64,000 bases of DNA, from positions 1 to 64,000 of the forward strand of contig NZ_NIVS01000009.1 of the NCBI RefSeq assembly GCF_002205165.1, read 5' to 3'. The position numbers and the translations under genes were made by a program. Positions 35,401-44,985 of the stretch are shown in pieces. Origin of the DNA: Stenotrophomonas maltophilia (lineage in GTDB: Bacteria; Pseudomonadota; Gammaproteobacteria; Xanthomonadales; Xanthomonadaceae). How positions within the stretch are numbered: position 1 is the stretch's first letter; every line of letters begins with the position of its first letter. Under the pieces are notes generated by a model. The model saw only the letters and a program-made list of their open reading frames with translations. It made no database searches and was not told the origin of the DNA.

Positions 35401-35598
35401 CCGATCGTGTTGACCGCGCTGGCCGCGGTGCTGGCGATGATCCCGCTGTCGCGCAGTGCGTTCTACGGTTCGATGGCGATCTCGATCATGGGTGGCCTGA
35501 TTGTCGGCACCGTGCTGACCCTGGTGTTCCTGCCGGCCCTGTATGCGGCGTGGTTCCGGGTGAAGCCGGATGAGGCAGGCGCTGACAAACCGCACTGA
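32425..35598 (+). CDS. smeP: RND multidrug efflux pump SmeP
   Basis: A 1057-residue inner-membrane RND transporter of full length. It has TM1 at about 13-30, a periplasmic pore/docking domain, TM2-6 at about 340-500 with the proton-relay acidic pair in LGLLVDDAIIAVE, TM7 near 555, a second periplasmic domain, and TM8-12 at about 870-1045. The start is GTG at 32425. The sequence is closer to the VmeQ/TriC-like branch than to AcrB. With SmeO and TolC it should export several drugs by proton exchange. It is followed by a strong terminator. Confidence 0.9.
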   Translation: MRRFNLSEWALGNRPLVLFAMLAFAIIGAWSYKHLGQSEDPPFTFKVMVVRTNWPGATAEQVSRQVTEPIEKALLNTGQYEFIRSYSRPGESQVIFVARDSLRSKAIPDLWYQVRKRVGDIKPTLPREIVGPFFNDEFGDTFGNIYALTGQGFDYAVMRDYADRIQLELQRVPDVGKIELEGLQDEKVWIELSNTKLATLGVSLQQVQQALADQNAIAATSFFETPTDRVQLRVTGQFQSVEDIRSFPIQAGDRTVHLGDIAEIKRGFADPASPKMRFMGEDAIGIAVAMKDGGDILKLGSTLDAEFERLQKTLPAGMQLRKVSDQPHAVEESVGEFVQVLTEAVVIVLLVSFFSLGLRTGLVVGVTIPLVLAMTFFVMHYFGIGLHKISLGALVLALGLLVDDAIIAVEMMATKMEQGYDRLRAASFAWESTAFPMLTGTLITAAGFLPIATAASSTGEYTRSLFQVVTIALVVSWIAAVLFIPYLGDKMLPDLFNPQPPRPDSLAGRWHACRLQWADRHPAFARWIAPKVHAHDHDPYQRPFYVRFRGFLDVCLRHRWWVIAATAALFVFSLLIFRFVPQQFFPDSTRPELMVDIELAEGASLQATQAQAAKLETLLKDRQGISNYVAYVGTGSPRFYLPLDQQLPATNFSQFVVLTENTKAREATRDWLLKEVIPQFPDVQMRVTRLENGPPVGYPVQMRISGEHIEQVQAIARQVEAKVRANPHVMNVNLDWSEPSKVVRLVIDQDRARALGVSSAQVSQLLGTSLSGMSVSTYREGNRLIEMLLRGPDNERVRLDMLGSLAIPTASGTSVTLSQVARLEYVFEDGIIWHRNRLPTVTVRADIADAKQPLDVVQQILPTLEEIRAGLPSGYLLETGGTVEDSTRGQDSIKAGMPLFLIVVATLLMLQLRSFSRAAMVLVTAPLGIIGATLFLLLFRAPFGFVALLGTIALAGMIMRNSVILIDQIQQDIDAGHDRWHAIIDATVRRFRPIVLTALAAVLAMIPLSRSAFYGSMAISIMGGLIVGTVLTLVFLPALYAAWFRVKPDEAGADKPH

Positions 35599-35620
35599 CT
35601 GACGCGTCAGGTGACGCCCA

Positions 35621-35655
35621 AAGGCGCAGCGGATGCCTTCCGCTGCGCCTTTTTA
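35621..35655 (+). terminator. Terminator between smeP and gdhA
   Basis: Stem AAGGCGCAGCGG (35621-35632) / CCGCTGCGCCTT (35640-35651) with a run of five T. It ends the smeOP transcript and, read on the other strand, may also help end gdhA. Confidence 0.88.
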
Positions 35656-35665
35656 TTGATACGTG

Positions 35666-37009
35666 TCAGTAAACGCCCTGCGCCAGCATCGCATCGGCCA
35701 CTTTGACGAAGCCGGCGATGTTGGCCCCATCCACGTAGTTCACGCTGCCATCGGCCCGCTTGCCGTGGCGCACGCAGTTGGCATGGATATCCTTCATGAT
35801 CCCGTGCAGACGCTCATCGACATCGGCGTGATGCCAGGACAGGCGCTGTGCGTTCTGGCTCATTTCCAGCCCCGAGGTGGCCACGCCGCCGGCATTGCTG
35901 GCCTTGCCCGGTGCGTACAGGGTGCCGGCCTGGAGGAAGACGTCCACCGCCTCCAGCGTGGAGGGCATGTTGGCGCCTTCGGCCACGCACAGCACCCCGT
36001 TGTCGACCAGGGCGCGGGCATCGTCCTCGTCCAGTTCGTTCTGGGTGGCGCAGGGCAGGGCGATCTCGGCCGGGATGTGCCAGGGGCGCTTGCCGTCCAG
36101 GTACTCGAAACGTTTGTCGTCGGCCAGCTCGGACAGGCAACCACGGCGCTCGTTGCGCAGGTCCAGCACCTCCTGCAGCGCCTCCTCATCGAAGCCATCG
36201 CGGGCGTACAGGGTGCCGCCCGAATCGGAGAGCGTGAGTACTTTCGCGCCGAGCTCGATGGCCTTGATCGCCGCATGCTGGGCCACATTGCCAGCGCCGG
36301 AAATCAACACCTTCGCGCCATCGGTATCGCGACGCGCATGGTGCAGCATCTGTTCGACGAAGTAGACGGTACCGAAGCCCGTCGCCTCCGGCCGCATCAA
36401 GCTGCCGCCGTAGGACAAGCCTTTGCCGGTGAACACGCAGGCGGCATTGTTGGTGAGCTTCTTCATCATGCCGGCCATGTAGCCGACCTCGCGCGCGCCC
36501 ACGCCGATATCGCCAGCCGGTACGTCGGTATCCGCGCCCAGGTGGCGATGGAGTTCAAGCATCAGCGCCTGGCAGAAACGCATCACTTCCGTATCGCTGC
36601 GGCCTTTGGGATTGAAATCCGAGCCGCCCTTGCCGCCGCCCATCGGCAGGGTCGTCAGCGCGTTCTTCAGGGTCTGCTCGAACGCGAGGAACTTCAGGAT
36701 CGACTGGTTGACCGAAGGATGGAAGCGCATGCCGCCCTTGAACGGGCCGATCGCCGAACTGTGCTGCACGCGCCAGCCGCGATTCACATGGGTCTTGCCG
36801 GCGTCATCAGCCCAGGCCACGCGGAACTGGATCACCCGCTCCGGCTCCACCAGCCGCTCCAGCAGGCCGTGTTCCAGGTAGCGGGGGTGGCGCTGTAGGA
36901 ACGGCCACAGGCTCTGGATCACTTCTTTCACGGCCTGCAGGAATTCCGGCTGATGCGGATCACGCTGGGCCACGTGGTTGAGAAAGTCGTCTGAGGAACG
37001 ATGATTCAA
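35666..37009 (-). CDS. gdhA: NADP-type glutamate dehydrogenase
   Basis: A 447-residue enzyme of the hexameric GdhA class, the length of the E. coli protein, converting 2-oxoglutarate and ammonium to glutamate. The active-site lysine block is LPMGGGKGGSDF. PAGDIGVGAREVGYM, the dinucleotide-binding ISGAGNVAQHA and LCVAEGANMPST are present. The start is TTG at 37009 with AAGGA six bases upstream, and no in-frame ATG fits better. It lies downstream of leuB on the same strand but is separated by a terminator at 37079-37113. It would supply amino donor to the branched-chain pathway upstream. Confidence 0.93.
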   Translation of the reverse strand: MNHRSSDDFLNHVAQRDPHQPEFLQAVKEVIQSLWPFLQRHPRYLEHGLLERLVEPERVIQFRVAWADDAGKTHVNRGWRVQHSSAIGPFKGGMRFHPSVNQSILKFLAFEQTLKNALTTLPMGGGKGGSDFNPKGRSDTEVMRFCQALMLELHRHLGADTDVPAGDIGVGAREVGYMAGMMKKLTNNAACVFTGKGLSYGGSLMRPEATGFGTVYFVEQMLHHARRDTDGAKVLISGAGNVAQHAAIKAIELGAKVLTLSDSGGTLYARDGFDEEALQEVLDLRNERRGCLSELADDKRFEYLDGKRPWHIPAEIALPCATQNELDEDDARALVDNGVLCVAEGANMPSTLEAVDVFLQAGTLYAPGKASNAGGVATSGLEMSQNAQRLSWHHADVDERLHGIMKDIHANCVRHGKRADGSVNYVDGANIAGFVKVADAMLAQGVY

Positions 37010-37078
37010 GGGCTTTCCTTGTTGGGGGCCGGCCGCTGGCAGCGGCGTGACCGACGGGACAGGGAGGCCGTGCGGGAT

Positions 37079-37113
37079 GTAAAAACAGGAACGCGGCCCT
37101 CAGGCCGCGTCCT
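37079..37113 (-). terminator. Terminator at the end of the ilv-leu operon
   Basis: On the minus strand a GACGCGGCC / GGCCGCGT stem with a TGAG loop is followed by TCCTGTTTTT, seven bases past the leuB stop. It separates the operon from gdhA. Confidence 0.82.
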
Positions 37114-37119
37114 TTGCGA

Positions 37120-38181
37120 TCATTGCAGCTTGGCAAGGACCGCGTCGGTCGCTGCGGCGGTACTCACCGCGAAACCCTTGGCTGCAAGGTCGGCGGTGAA
37201 CACGCCGTCATCCAGCACGGCATACACCGCTGCCTCGACCGTAGCAGCCTCGTCGTCCAGCCCCAGTGAATGCCGCAGCAGCATCGCCGCGCTGAAGATC
37301 GTGGCGTAGGGATTGGCGATGCCCTTGCCGGCGATGTCCGGCGCCGAGCCGTGGATCGGCTCGTAGATGCCGACCGCACCCGGCTCGCCCAGCGAGGCCG
37401 ACGGCAGCAGGCCGAGCGAGCCGGCCAGCATCGAGGCTTCGTCGGTGAGGATGTCGCCGAACATGTTCTCGGTCACGATCACGTCGTACTCGCGCGGCTT
37501 GGCCAGCAGATGCATGGCCATTGAATCGACCAGCTGATGCTCCAGCGCGATCTCCGGGAACTCCTCGCGACCGATCCGCGCAGCGACGTCGCGCCACAGG
37601 CGCGAGGTTTCCAGCACGTTGGCCTTGTCCACCGAGGTGACCTTGCCGCGGCGGGTCTGCGCCAGCCGGAACGCGGTGCGCATGACGCGCTCGATCTCGC
37701 CCACGCTGTAGCTGCACAGGTCGCTGGCGGTGTCGGCGGTGCGGGTCTTCTCACCGAAGTAGATGCCACCGGTCAGCTCACGCACGACCACGAAGTCCAC
37801 GCCCTCCAGCAGCTCTGCCTTGATCGGCGAGGCACCGAGCGCAGCCGCATGCGTGCGTACCGGGCGCAGATTGGCGTACAGCCCCAGCGCCTTGCGGATC
37901 GCCAGCAGGCCCTGCTCCGGGCGGACCGTGGCGTTCGGGTCGGACCACTTCGGTCCACCCACCGCACCGAGCAGGATGGCATCGGCCTTGCGGCAGGCCT
38001 CCAGCGTGGTGGCTGGCAGCGGTTCGCCGTGGCGATCGATGGCGATGCCACCGATGTCGTGTTCCTGGAAACCGAAGGTATGACCGAACCGGGTGGCGAC
38101 GGCCTCCAGCACCGCCACGGCGGCAGCGGCGACTTCCGGACCGATGCCGTCACCCGGCAATACGACAATCTCAGCGTGCAT
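37120..38181 (-). CDS. leuB: 3-isopropylmalate dehydrogenase
   Basis: A 353-residue NAD-dependent decarboxylating dehydrogenase, third step of leucine synthesis. Markers are LPGDGIGPEV at the N terminus, RPEQGLLAIRKALGLYANLRPV, the substrate-site VVVRELTGGIYFG, and the metal-binding TENMFGDILTDEAS. The ATG at 38181 overlaps the end of leuD by 11 bases; the open frame to 38331 is a shadow of leuD. It is the last gene of the ilv-leu operon. Confidence 0.96.
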   Translation of the reverse strand: MHAEIVVLPGDGIGPEVAAAAVAVLEAVATRFGHTFGFQEHDIGGIAIDRHGEPLPATTLEACRKADAILLGAVGGPKWSDPNATVRPEQGLLAIRKALGLYANLRPVRTHAAALGASPIKAELLEGVDFVVVRELTGGIYFGEKTRTADTASDLCSYSVGEIERVMRTAFRLAQTRRGKVTSVDKANVLETSRLWRDVAARIGREEFPEIALEHQLVDSMAMHLLAKPREYDVIVTENMFGDILTDEASMLAGSLGLLPSASLGEPGAVGIYEPIHGSAPDIAGKGIANPYATIFSAAMLLRHSLGLDDEAATVEAAVYAVLDDGVFTADLAAKGFAVSTAAATDAVLAKLQ

Positions 38182-38749
38182 GTTCACTCTCGTAACGTTC
38201 AATGTCAGGGGTGCGGCCCAACAGATACCCCAATTGGTCCACGCCTTCCAGCAGGCAGGTCTGCGAGAAGCCGTCCAGCGGGAAGGCATACACGCGCCCA
38301 TCGGGGGTGCGCAGTTCGCGCGCGGCCACATCGATGGTCAGCGCGTCATCCGGGCGCTGCATCAGCGTCTGCACGTCGGCTTCGTCCAGCACGATCGGCA
38401 GCAGGCCGTTCTTCAGCGAATTGCCGCGGAAGATGTCGGCGATCTCACTGCTGACGATGGCGCGCAGGCCCAGGTCGGTCAGTGCCCACGGCGCATGCTC
38501 ACGCGAGGAACCGCAACCGAAGTTGCGGCCGGCCAGCAGGATGCTGCGGCCCGCGTTGTGCGGCTGGTTGAAGGCGAACGCCGGGTTCGGCACGCCCTCG
38601 CTCTGCCAGCGCCAATCGTTGAAGGCATGCTTGCCCAGGCCGACCCGCTCGGTGGTGGACAGAAAGCGCGCGGGAATGATCTGGTCGGTATCGATGTTGG
38701 TCTCGCGCAGCACCACGCTGGTCGAGGTCAGGGTACGGAAGCCGCTCAT
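38171..38749 (-). CDS. leuD: Isopropylmalate isomerase small subunit
   Basis: A 192-residue swivel subunit of isopropylmalate isomerase, of normal length for bacterial LeuD. NIDTDQIIPARFL and the substrate-binding LLAGRNFGCGSSREHAPWAL are clear. It starts inside the leuC stop (TGATG, 1-base overlap) and overlaps leuB by 11 bases, so the three genes are tightly coupled. Confidence 0.96.
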   Translation of the reverse strand: MSGFRTLTSTSVVLRETNIDTDQIIPARFLSTTERVGLGKHAFNDWRWQSEGVPNPAFAFNQPHNAGRSILLAGRNFGCGSSREHAPWALTDLGLRAIVSSEIADIFRGNSLKNGLLPIVLDEADVQTLMQRPDDALTIDVAARELRTPDGRVYAFPLDGFSQTCLLEGVDQLGYLLGRTPDIERYESEHAR

Positions 38750-40170
38750 CAGGCCACCTCCAGCGTGGCATACAGTTCACGTGGGTCGGCGACGCGGCCG
38801 TTCACCGCGGCCCAGGCGGCCGTCATCGGCGAGGCCAGCAGGGTGCGCGAGCCGGGGCCCTGGCGGCCTTCGAAATTGCGGTTGCTGGTGCTGACCGCCA
38901 GTTGCCCCGGGGCGACCAGATCGCCGTTCATGGCGATGCACATCGAACAGCCCGGCTCGCGCCATTCGGCACCGGAAGCTCGCACGATCACATCGATGCC
39001 TTCGGCTTCGGCCTGGCGCTTGACGATTTCCGAGCCCGGCACCACCAGCATGCGCACGCTCGGGGCGACGCGGCGGCCCTGGAGTACCTGCGCCACTTCG
39101 CGCATGTCGCTCAGGCGGCCGTTGGTGCAGGAGCCGACGAAGACCACATCCACCGGGGTGCCGGCCAGGGTCTGCCCGGCGTGGAAATGCATGTAGTCCA
39201 GACCCTTCTGCGCGGCGGCATCATTGGCCGCCGGAATCGGCTGATCCACTGCGATGGCGGTGCCGGGGTGGGTGCCCCAGGTCAGGGTGGGCCGGATGTC
39301 GGCGGCATCGATGTGGACCTCCACGTCGAAACGCGCACCGGCATCGCTGCGCAGCTGCGACCACGCGCTGACCGCGGCATCGAAGTCGGCGCCCTTGGGC
39401 CCACGCGGGGTGGCGGCGACCCAGTCGAAGGTGATCTGGTCGGGGGCGACCATGCCGGCACGTGCCCCGGCTTCGATGGACATGTTGCACAACGTCATGC
39501 GCTGCTCCATGTCCATCGCTTCGATCGCGCTGCCACGGAACTCCAGCACGTGGCCGGTGCCGCCATTGACGCCGATCACGCCGATGATGTGCAGGACCAC
39601 ATCCTTGGCACCGACGCCCTGGGCCAGCGTGCCATCCACGGTGATCGCCATCGTCCTGGCCTTGCGCTGCAGCAGGCATTGCGTCGCCAGCACATGGCCG
39701 ACCTCGCTGGTGCCGATGCCGAAGGCCAGCGCGCCGAACGCGCCGTGGGTGGAGGTGTGGCTGTCGCCGCAGACGATGGTCATGCCCGGCTGGGTGAAGC
39801 CCTGCTCGGGTGCGATCACGTGCACGATGCCGCGGCTGGCCGATTGCAGGTCGAACAGCTCGATCCCATGCTCGGCGCAGTTGGCAGCCAGCATGGCCAC
39901 CTGCGCCTCGGAGGCGGCGCTGGCGTAGGGCAGCTTGCCGTCGGAGCCGGCCGGCAGGGTGGGCGTGGAATGGTCCATCGTCGCCTTGGTCCGGTCCGGG
40001 CGGCGCGGGGAGAGGCCGCGCTCGCGCAGCTCGGTGAAGGCCTGCGGCGAGGTCACTTCGTGGATCAGGTGCAGGTCGATGTACAGCACGGCGGGCGCGC
40101 TGTCGGTTTCGGGAACGACGACGTGGGCATCCCACAGTTTGTCGTACAGGGTGCGGGGAGCTGGGGTCAT
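38749..40170 (-). CDS. leuC: Isopropylmalate isomerase large subunit
   Basis: A 473-residue aconitase-family subunit carrying the [4Fe-4S] cluster. Cluster ligands are the Cys of VGSCTNGR and the two of EPGCSMCIA. The N-terminal [27 protein letters not shown] and [10 protein letters not shown] are family signatures. The ATG at 40170 gives the normal N terminus, and a longer open frame upstream is antisense noise. It follows leuA by 41 bases. Confidence 0.96.
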   Translation of the reverse strand: MTPAPRTLYDKLWDAHVVVPETDSAPAVLYIDLHLIHEVTSPQAFTELRERGLSPRRPDRTKATMDHSTPTLPAGSDGKLPYASAASEAQVAMLAANCAEHGIELFDLQSASRGIVHVIAPEQGFTQPGMTIVCGDSHTSTHGAFGALAFGIGTSEVGHVLATQCLLQRKARTMAITVDGTLAQGVGAKDVVLHIIGVIGVNGGTGHVLEFRGSAIEAMDMEQRMTLCNMSIEAGARAGMVAPDQITFDWVAATPRGPKGADFDAAVSAWSQLRSDAGARFDVEVHIDAADIRPTLTWGTHPGTAIAVDQPIPAANDAAAQKGLDYMHFHAGQTLAGTPVDVVFVGSCTNGRLSDMREVAQVLQGRRVAPSVRMLVVPGSEIVKRQAEAEGIDVIVRASGAEWREPGCSMCIAMNGDLVAPGQLAVSTSNRNFEGRQGPGSRTLLASPMTAAWAAVNGRVADPRELYATLEVA

Positions 40171-40211
40171 GGACTGGCCTTGCTGCAGTTCGGGGTACGG
40201 AGTGGGAGTGC

Positions 40212-41765
40212 TCAGGCCGCGGCGGTGGCCGCAGGCTGTTCGGCCGTCGCGTTGCGCTGGCGCAGCAGGCGGTTGGCCACCTCCAGCCACGCCAATGCGG
40301 AGGCTTCGATGATGTCGCGGCTGGTGCCGGTGCCTTCGTACTCCACGCCCTCGTGGCGTACGCTCAGGTTGGCTTCGCCGCGCGCATCGGCGCCGATGCC
40401 CACACTGTGCACGTGGTAGCTGTCCAGCATCAACTGCACGCCGGTGGCGGCCGACAATGCGCCGAACAGGGCATCGACCGGGCCATCGCCCTGCGCCGTC
40501 TCGGCCACACGGTTGCCCTCCGGATCGGACAGCTCGACCAGCGCATTGGCGCGGCTGCCGACATCGCTGATCGTCATCGACGCCAGGCGGTAGCCGTTCT
40601 GGGTCGCGCTGCCCTGCATCAGGGTCTGCAGGTCGGCATCGGTGACCACGCGCTGCTGCTCGCACAGCGCCTTGAACTGCTCGAACACCAGCTTCAGCTC
40701 TTCCTCTTCCAGCCAGAAGCCCAGCGCACGCAGGCGCTGGTCGACCGCGGCGCGGCCACTGTGGCGCCCCAGCACCATCTGAGAGGACTCCCAGCCCACG
40801 TCTTCCGGACGCATGATTTCGTAGGTGCCCCGGTGGCGCAGCATGCCGTGCTGGTGGATGCCGGACTCGTGTGCGAACGCATTGGCACCGACGATCGCCT
40901 TGTTGCGCTGGACGGGCATGCCGACCAGGCGCTGCAGCAGCTGCGAGGTGGCGACGATGCGCGGGGTGTTGATGCGTGTGTCTTCTTCGTAGAACGCGTT
41001 GCGTACCTTCAATACCATCGCGATTTCTTCCAGCGAGCAGTTGCCCGCGCGCTCGCCGATGCCGTTGACGGTGCACTCGACCTGGCGTGCGCCACCTTCG
41101 ATGGCGGCCAGCGAGTTGGCCACGGCCAGGCCCAGGTCGTTGTGGCAGTGTGCGCTGAAGATGATGCGGTCGCTGTCGGGCACGCCGGCGATCACGCGCT
41201 TGAACATGCCGCGGATCTCTTCCGGCGTGGTGAAGCCTACGGTGTCGGGCAGGTTGATGGTGGTGGCGCCGGCGGCCACGGCCACCCGGGCGACCTCGAT
41301 CAGGAAGTCTTCCTCGGTGCGGGTGGCATCTTCAGCGGAAAACTCTACATCGCCCACGTAGCTGCGGGCCAGGCTGACATGCTTGTGCACCGATTCCAGC
41401 ACCTGCTCGCGGCTCATGCGCAGCTTGTGCTCGCGATGCAGCGGGCTGGTGGACAGGAATACATGCAGGCGCGGGTTCGCGGCGGCCTCCAGTGCCTTGG
41501 CCGAGGTTTCGATATCGGCGGCCAGGCAGCGCGACAGCACGGCCAGGGTCGGCCGACGGACCTCGCGGGCGATCATCGCCATCGCTTCCCGGTCGGATTG
41601 GGAGCTGGCCGGGAAGCCGGTTTCCATGACATCCACGCCCAGCTCGTCCAGTGCGCGGGCCATCACCAGCTTCTGCTGCGGACTCATGCTGCAGCCGGGC
41701 GATTGCTCGCCGTCGCGCAGGGTGGTGTCGAAAATTCTGATTCGGGGGGAGTTGGGCATGGTCAC
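40212..41765 (-). CDS. leuA: 2-isopropylmalate synthase
   Basis: A 517-residue enzyme: a TIM-barrel catalytic domain (about 5-270) with [14 protein letters not shown] and the metal-binding [10 protein letters not shown], then a C-terminal LeuA allosteric domain (about 390-505) that normally gives leucine feedback inhibition. I place the start at GTG 41765. AGGAG lies eight bases upstream, and this GTG overlaps the ilvA stop as GTGA. The ATG two codons later is 14 bases from the site. It opens the leucine branch of the operon. Confidence 0.94.
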   Translation of the reverse strand: MTMPNSPRIRIFDTTLRDGEQSPGCSMSPQQKLVMARALDELGVDVMETGFPASSQSDREAMAMIAREVRRPTLAVLSRCLAADIETSAKALEAAANPRLHVFLSTSPLHREHKLRMSREQVLESVHKHVSLARSYVGDVEFSAEDATRTEEDFLIEVARVAVAAGATTINLPDTVGFTTPEEIRGMFKRVIAGVPDSDRIIFSAHCHNDLGLAVANSLAAIEGGARQVECTVNGIGERAGNCSLEEIAMVLKVRNAFYEEDTRINTPRIVATSQLLQRLVGMPVQRNKAIVGANAFAHESGIHQHGMLRHRGTYEIMRPEDVGWESSQMVLGRHSGRAAVDQRLRALGFWLEEEELKLVFEQFKALCEQQRVVTDADLQTLMQGSATQNGYRLASMTISDVGSRANALVELSDPEGNRVAETAQGDGPVDALFGALSAATGVQLMLDSYHVHSVGIGADARGEANLSVRHEGVEYEGTGTSRDIIEASALAWLEVANRLLRQRNATAEQPAATAAA

Positions 41766-42859
41766 CAGGAGGTCTCCTCGACGGCAAGGTCGGATGGGAT
41801 GGCAGAGGTAGGAATCGAAACGGAAATCGGGGGTGTCGCGAGCACGGTTGGTAGGGGCGGGCGTGTTCGCTCGCTGGCGCGGCGGCGCGGTTTGCGCGGG
41901 GGGCGGGGACGGATGTCGGCCAGCAGCTGGGCCAGGACCAGCGCATCGATGTTGCCGCCGGAGACCACCGCGCACTTGCGCTTGCCGGCGACACGGCGGC
42001 CGGCGGCCAGCGCGAGCGCGCCGGCGCCGTCGGCGATGACGTGTTCTTCCAGCGCCAGCCGTACCAGGGTTTCGCGCAGCTCGGCTTCACGCACGATGAC
42101 GACATCGTCCAGCAGCGCGCTGCACAGCTTGCGGGTCAGCAAACCGGGGATCTTCACCTTGACGCCGTCGGCCAGCGTGGCGACCGGGGCGATCTCACGC
42201 ACGTCGCCGCGGATCGCACGGGCCATCGAATCGACGCCCTCGACCTGCGCGCCGACGATGCGCACCCCCTGCGATTTCAGCGCCAGCGCAACGCCGGAGG
42301 CCAGGCCACCGCCGCCGATCGGCACGATCACCACATCAGGCGCATGCGGGGCCAGCTCGATGCCCAGGGTGCCCTGGCCGGCGATCACATCGGGGTCGTC
42401 GAAGGCGGACAGGAAACGGTAGCCGTGCTGGTCGGCCAGGGCGCGCGCAAAGGCATAGGCCTCGTCGTAGCTCTCGCCGTGCTGGCGTACGGTGGCGCCC
42501 CAATGGGCGACACCGGCAATCTTGGTGGCGGGCGCACCGTGGGGCATCACGGTGATCGCGGGGATGTTCAGACGGTAGGCGGCCCAGGCCACGCCCTGGG
42601 CGTGGTTGCCGGCCGAGGCGCAGATGACCGGGCGGTCATCGCCACGCTCACGCCCGGCCAGCAGTGCGTTCAGCGCGCCACGCACCTTGTAGGAACCGGT
42701 GCGCTGCAGGTTCTCCAGCTTCAGCCACACGCCGAAACGTTCGGCGTAATGCAGCGGCGTGGGCGGCAGGAAGCGGCGCAGCCGCGCCTGCGCGGCCAGC
42801 ACATCGGCGACGCTTACGTCGCCTACCTCCGGTTCCTGCGGGGTGCGGCTAGCCGGCAT
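41762..42859 (-). CDS. ilvA: Threonine dehydratase lacking ACT domain
   Basis: A PLP enzyme making 2-oxobutyrate from threonine for isoleucine. The PLP lysine is K58 in [12 protein letters not shown], with [10 protein letters not shown] and the glycine-rich GGGGLASG loop. It is about 365 residues: a catalytic core of about 310 and then an Arg/Pro-rich low-complexity tail, with no C-terminal ACT regulatory domain like that of E. coli IlvA. The start is uncertain. I use ATG 42859; a GTG at 42925 lies 13 bases after a GGAGG. The stop overlaps leuA as GTGA. Place in the operon supports a biosynthetic rather than catabolic role. Confidence 0.85.
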   Translation of the reverse strand: MPASRTPQEPEVGDVSVADVLAAQARLRRFLPPTPLHYAERFGVWLKLENLQRTGSYKVRGALNALLAGRERGDDRPVICASAGNHAQGVAWAAYRLNIPAITVMPHGAPATKIAGVAHWGATVRQHGESYDEAYAFARALADQHGYRFLSAFDDPDVIAGQGTLGIELAPHAPDVVIVPIGGGGLASGVALALKSQGVRIVGAQVEGVDSMARAIRGDVREIAPVATLADGVKVKIPGLLTRKLCSALLDDVVIVREAELRETLVRLALEEHVIADGAGALALAAGRRVAGKRKCAVVSGGNIDALVLAQLLADIRPRPPRKPRRRASERTRPPLPTVLATPPISVSIPTSAIPSDLAVEETSW

Positions 42860-42973
42860 CGTGCACCCGGCCACGGTGGTCGTCGCCATGCGGTACGCGC
42901 TGCGACGGCGCACGGTGCGGCGCACGACCGAGAAGACACCTCCGTACCGGCACCGATGCAGCGGTGCGGGCGT

Positions 42974-43228
42974 TCATGCGGAGACTCCGGGTTCCAGCGC
43001 GCTGATGCGCACGGAAACACAGTCGTAGATCTTCTCGATCTGGCGGCGCAGCGTTTCCGGTGGACGGGTGCTGTCCACCACCAGCTGCAGGTGCCAGCGG
43101 CCAGCATCGGCGGCATTGGGCGCACCGGCGATCGCGCGCGGCGCGAAGCCGCGGCGTTCGGCCATGCCGATCACGCGCAGCAGCGCGCCTTCGGCCGGGG
43201 TCAGCACCAGGTCAAGCCGGTATTGCAT
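42974..43228 (-). CDS. ilvM: Acetolactate synthase small subunit, IlvM type
   Basis: An 84-residue ACT-domain protein (LDLVLTPAEGALLRVIGMAERRG...), the size of IlvM of acetolactate synthase II. It would bind the large subunit and set activity and valine response. It starts 17 bases inside the end of ilvG, so production is coupled. It is the only ACT domain near ilvA. Confidence 0.88.
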   Translation of the reverse strand: MQYRLDLVLTPAEGALLRVIGMAERRGFAPRAIAGAPNAADAGRWHLQLVVDSTRPPETLRRQIEKIYDCVSVRISALEPGVSA

Positions 43229-44945
43229 TGGGGAACTCCTGGGACTGATGGGCAGGGTTGCTTTCCAGCATCGTGCTGTTGGCGTTGTTGGGCGGCACCA
43301 GCGGCCACACGTTGGCACGCGCATCGATGGCCACATGCAGCAGCGCCGGGCCGGGCTGGGCCAGCATCGCGGCCAGGCCACCTTCGACATCGTCACGCGC
43401 TTCGATGCGCGTGGCCGGAATACCAAACACCTGGGCCAGTGCGGCGAAGTCCGGGTTGTCGGACAGATCGATCTCACTGTAGCGCTCGGCGAAGAACAGC
43501 TCCTGCCACTGGCGGACCATGCCCAGCGAACTGTTGTCCAGCAGCACGATCTTCACCGGCAGGCGGCAGCGGGCGATGGTGACCAGCTCCTGCACATTCA
43601 TCATGAAACTGCCATCGCCGGAGACCAGCACCACGGTGCGGTCGGGGCAGGCGAACTGCGCGCCCATCGCCGCCGGCAGGCCAAAGCCCATGGTGCCCAG
43701 CGCGCCGCTGGTCAGGTGGTTGCGCGGGTGGTTGAAGCGGCAATGCTGGGCGACCCACATCTGATGCTGGCCGACATCGCAGGCGATGATCGCGTCGCTC
43801 GGCGCCAGTTCGCTCAGGCGCTTGAGCAGCGCCGGTGCATAGATGTGCTTGCCCGGTGCGTCGTAGCGCGGCGCGAAGCGCTCACGATGGCCTTCGCAGC
43901 GTTTGCGCCAGGCGTCCTGTACGGCCGGCACCGAGGCCGCGGCGGTGAGCGCACGCAGCGCGGTACCAACGTTGCCCGGCACCGCGATGTCGGCGGTGCG
44001 CAGCTTGGAGATCTCGTACGCATCGGCATCGATATGCACGACGCGCGCGAACGGCGCGAACTCGTTCAATTTACCGGTCGCGCGGTCATCGAAACGCGCG
44101 CCGACCACGACCAGCAGATCGCTTTCCTGCACGGCCATGTTGGCCGCGCGGGTGCCGTGCATGCCCAGCATGCCCAGGTAGTGCGGATGCTGCGGCGGCA
44201 GCGCACCCAGGCCGCGCAGGGTCAGCACCGTCGGAATACGGGTGGCCTCGACGAAGGCACGGAAATCCTCCACCGCATCGCCCAGCGCCACGCCACCCCC
44301 GGCATAGATCACCGGCTTCTCGGCCTCGGCGATGGCGGCGATGGTCTGCGCGATAGCCTCGTCCTGCGGGGCAGGCGGTGCGGCCACGGTGGACGGCACG
44401 TGGTCGGGCAGGTGCGACGCATCGGCCACCTGCACGTCCTTGGGCAGATCGATCAGCACCGGGCCGGGGCGACCCTCGCGGGCGATGCGGAAGGCATCGG
44501 CGACGACCTGCGGCAGGTCTTCCACGCGACGCACCAGCCAGCTGTGCTTGACGATCGGCAGGGTCAGCCCGAACACGTCCAGTTCCTGGAACGCGTCGGT
44601 GCCCAGCAGCGGGGTGGCGACCTGGCCGGTGATGCAGACCATCGGCACCGAATCCAGCATCGCATCGGCGATGCCGGTGACCAGGTTGGAGGCGCCCGGG
44701 CCGGAGGTGGCGACGCAGACGCCGACCCGGCCACTGGCACGGGCGAAACCGTTGGCGGCCAGGGCGGCGCCCTGCTCGTGGCGGACCAGGATGTGCTTCA
44801 GCCCGGAATCCACCAGGGCGTCGTAGAACGGCATGATGGTGCCGCCCGGATAGCCGAACAGCGTATGCACGCCCTCGGCTTCCAGGGCCTGCGTCAACCA
44901 GCGTGCGCCGTTGCGTGGCGCGGTGCTGTGTGCGGAGGTATTCAT
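43212..44945 (-). CDS. ilvG: Acetolactate synthase large subunit, IlvG type
   Basis: A 577-residue thiamine-diphosphate enzyme making acetolactate and acetohydroxybutyrate. Catalytic Glu57 is in VRHEQGAA. The central FAD domain contains VVVGARFDDR and the ThDP motif starts GDGSFMMNVQEL and ends with an NN-like DNS. The length and adjacent ilvM point to isozyme II. The ATG at 44945 is the first Met of the normal N terminus. It is 40 bases downstream of ilvC. Confidence 0.95.
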   Translation of the reverse strand: MNTSAHSTAPRNGARWLTQALEAEGVHTLFGYPGGTIMPFYDALVDSGLKHILVRHEQGAALAANGFARASGRVGVCVATSGPGASNLVTGIADAMLDSVPMVCITGQVATPLLGTDAFQELDVFGLTLPIVKHSWLVRRVEDLPQVVADAFRIAREGRPGPVLIDLPKDVQVADASHLPDHVPSTVAAPPAPQDEAIAQTIAAIAEAEKPVIYAGGGVALGDAVEDFRAFVEATRIPTVLTLRGLGALPPQHPHYLGMLGMHGTRAANMAVQESDLLVVVGARFDDRATGKLNEFAPFARVVHIDADAYEISKLRTADIAVPGNVGTALRALTAAASVPAVQDAWRKRCEGHRERFAPRYDAPGKHIYAPALLKRLSELAPSDAIIACDVGQHQMWVAQHCRFNHPRNHLTSGALGTMGFGLPAAMGAQFACPDRTVVLVSGDGSFMMNVQELVTIARCRLPVKIVLLDNSSLGMVRQWQELFFAERYSEIDLSDNPDFAALAQVFGIPATRIEARDDVEGGLAAMLAQPGPALLHVAIDARANVWPLVPPNNANSTMLESNPAHQSQEFPNAIPA

Positions 44946-44985
44946 GCGGTGACCTTTACGAAAGCGGGTGGGGGAGCCGCGCGTT

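Noticed and set aside
32683..35595. A 970-codon minus-strand frame.
   Set aside because: Antisense shadow of smeP, rich in His, Gln and Arg.
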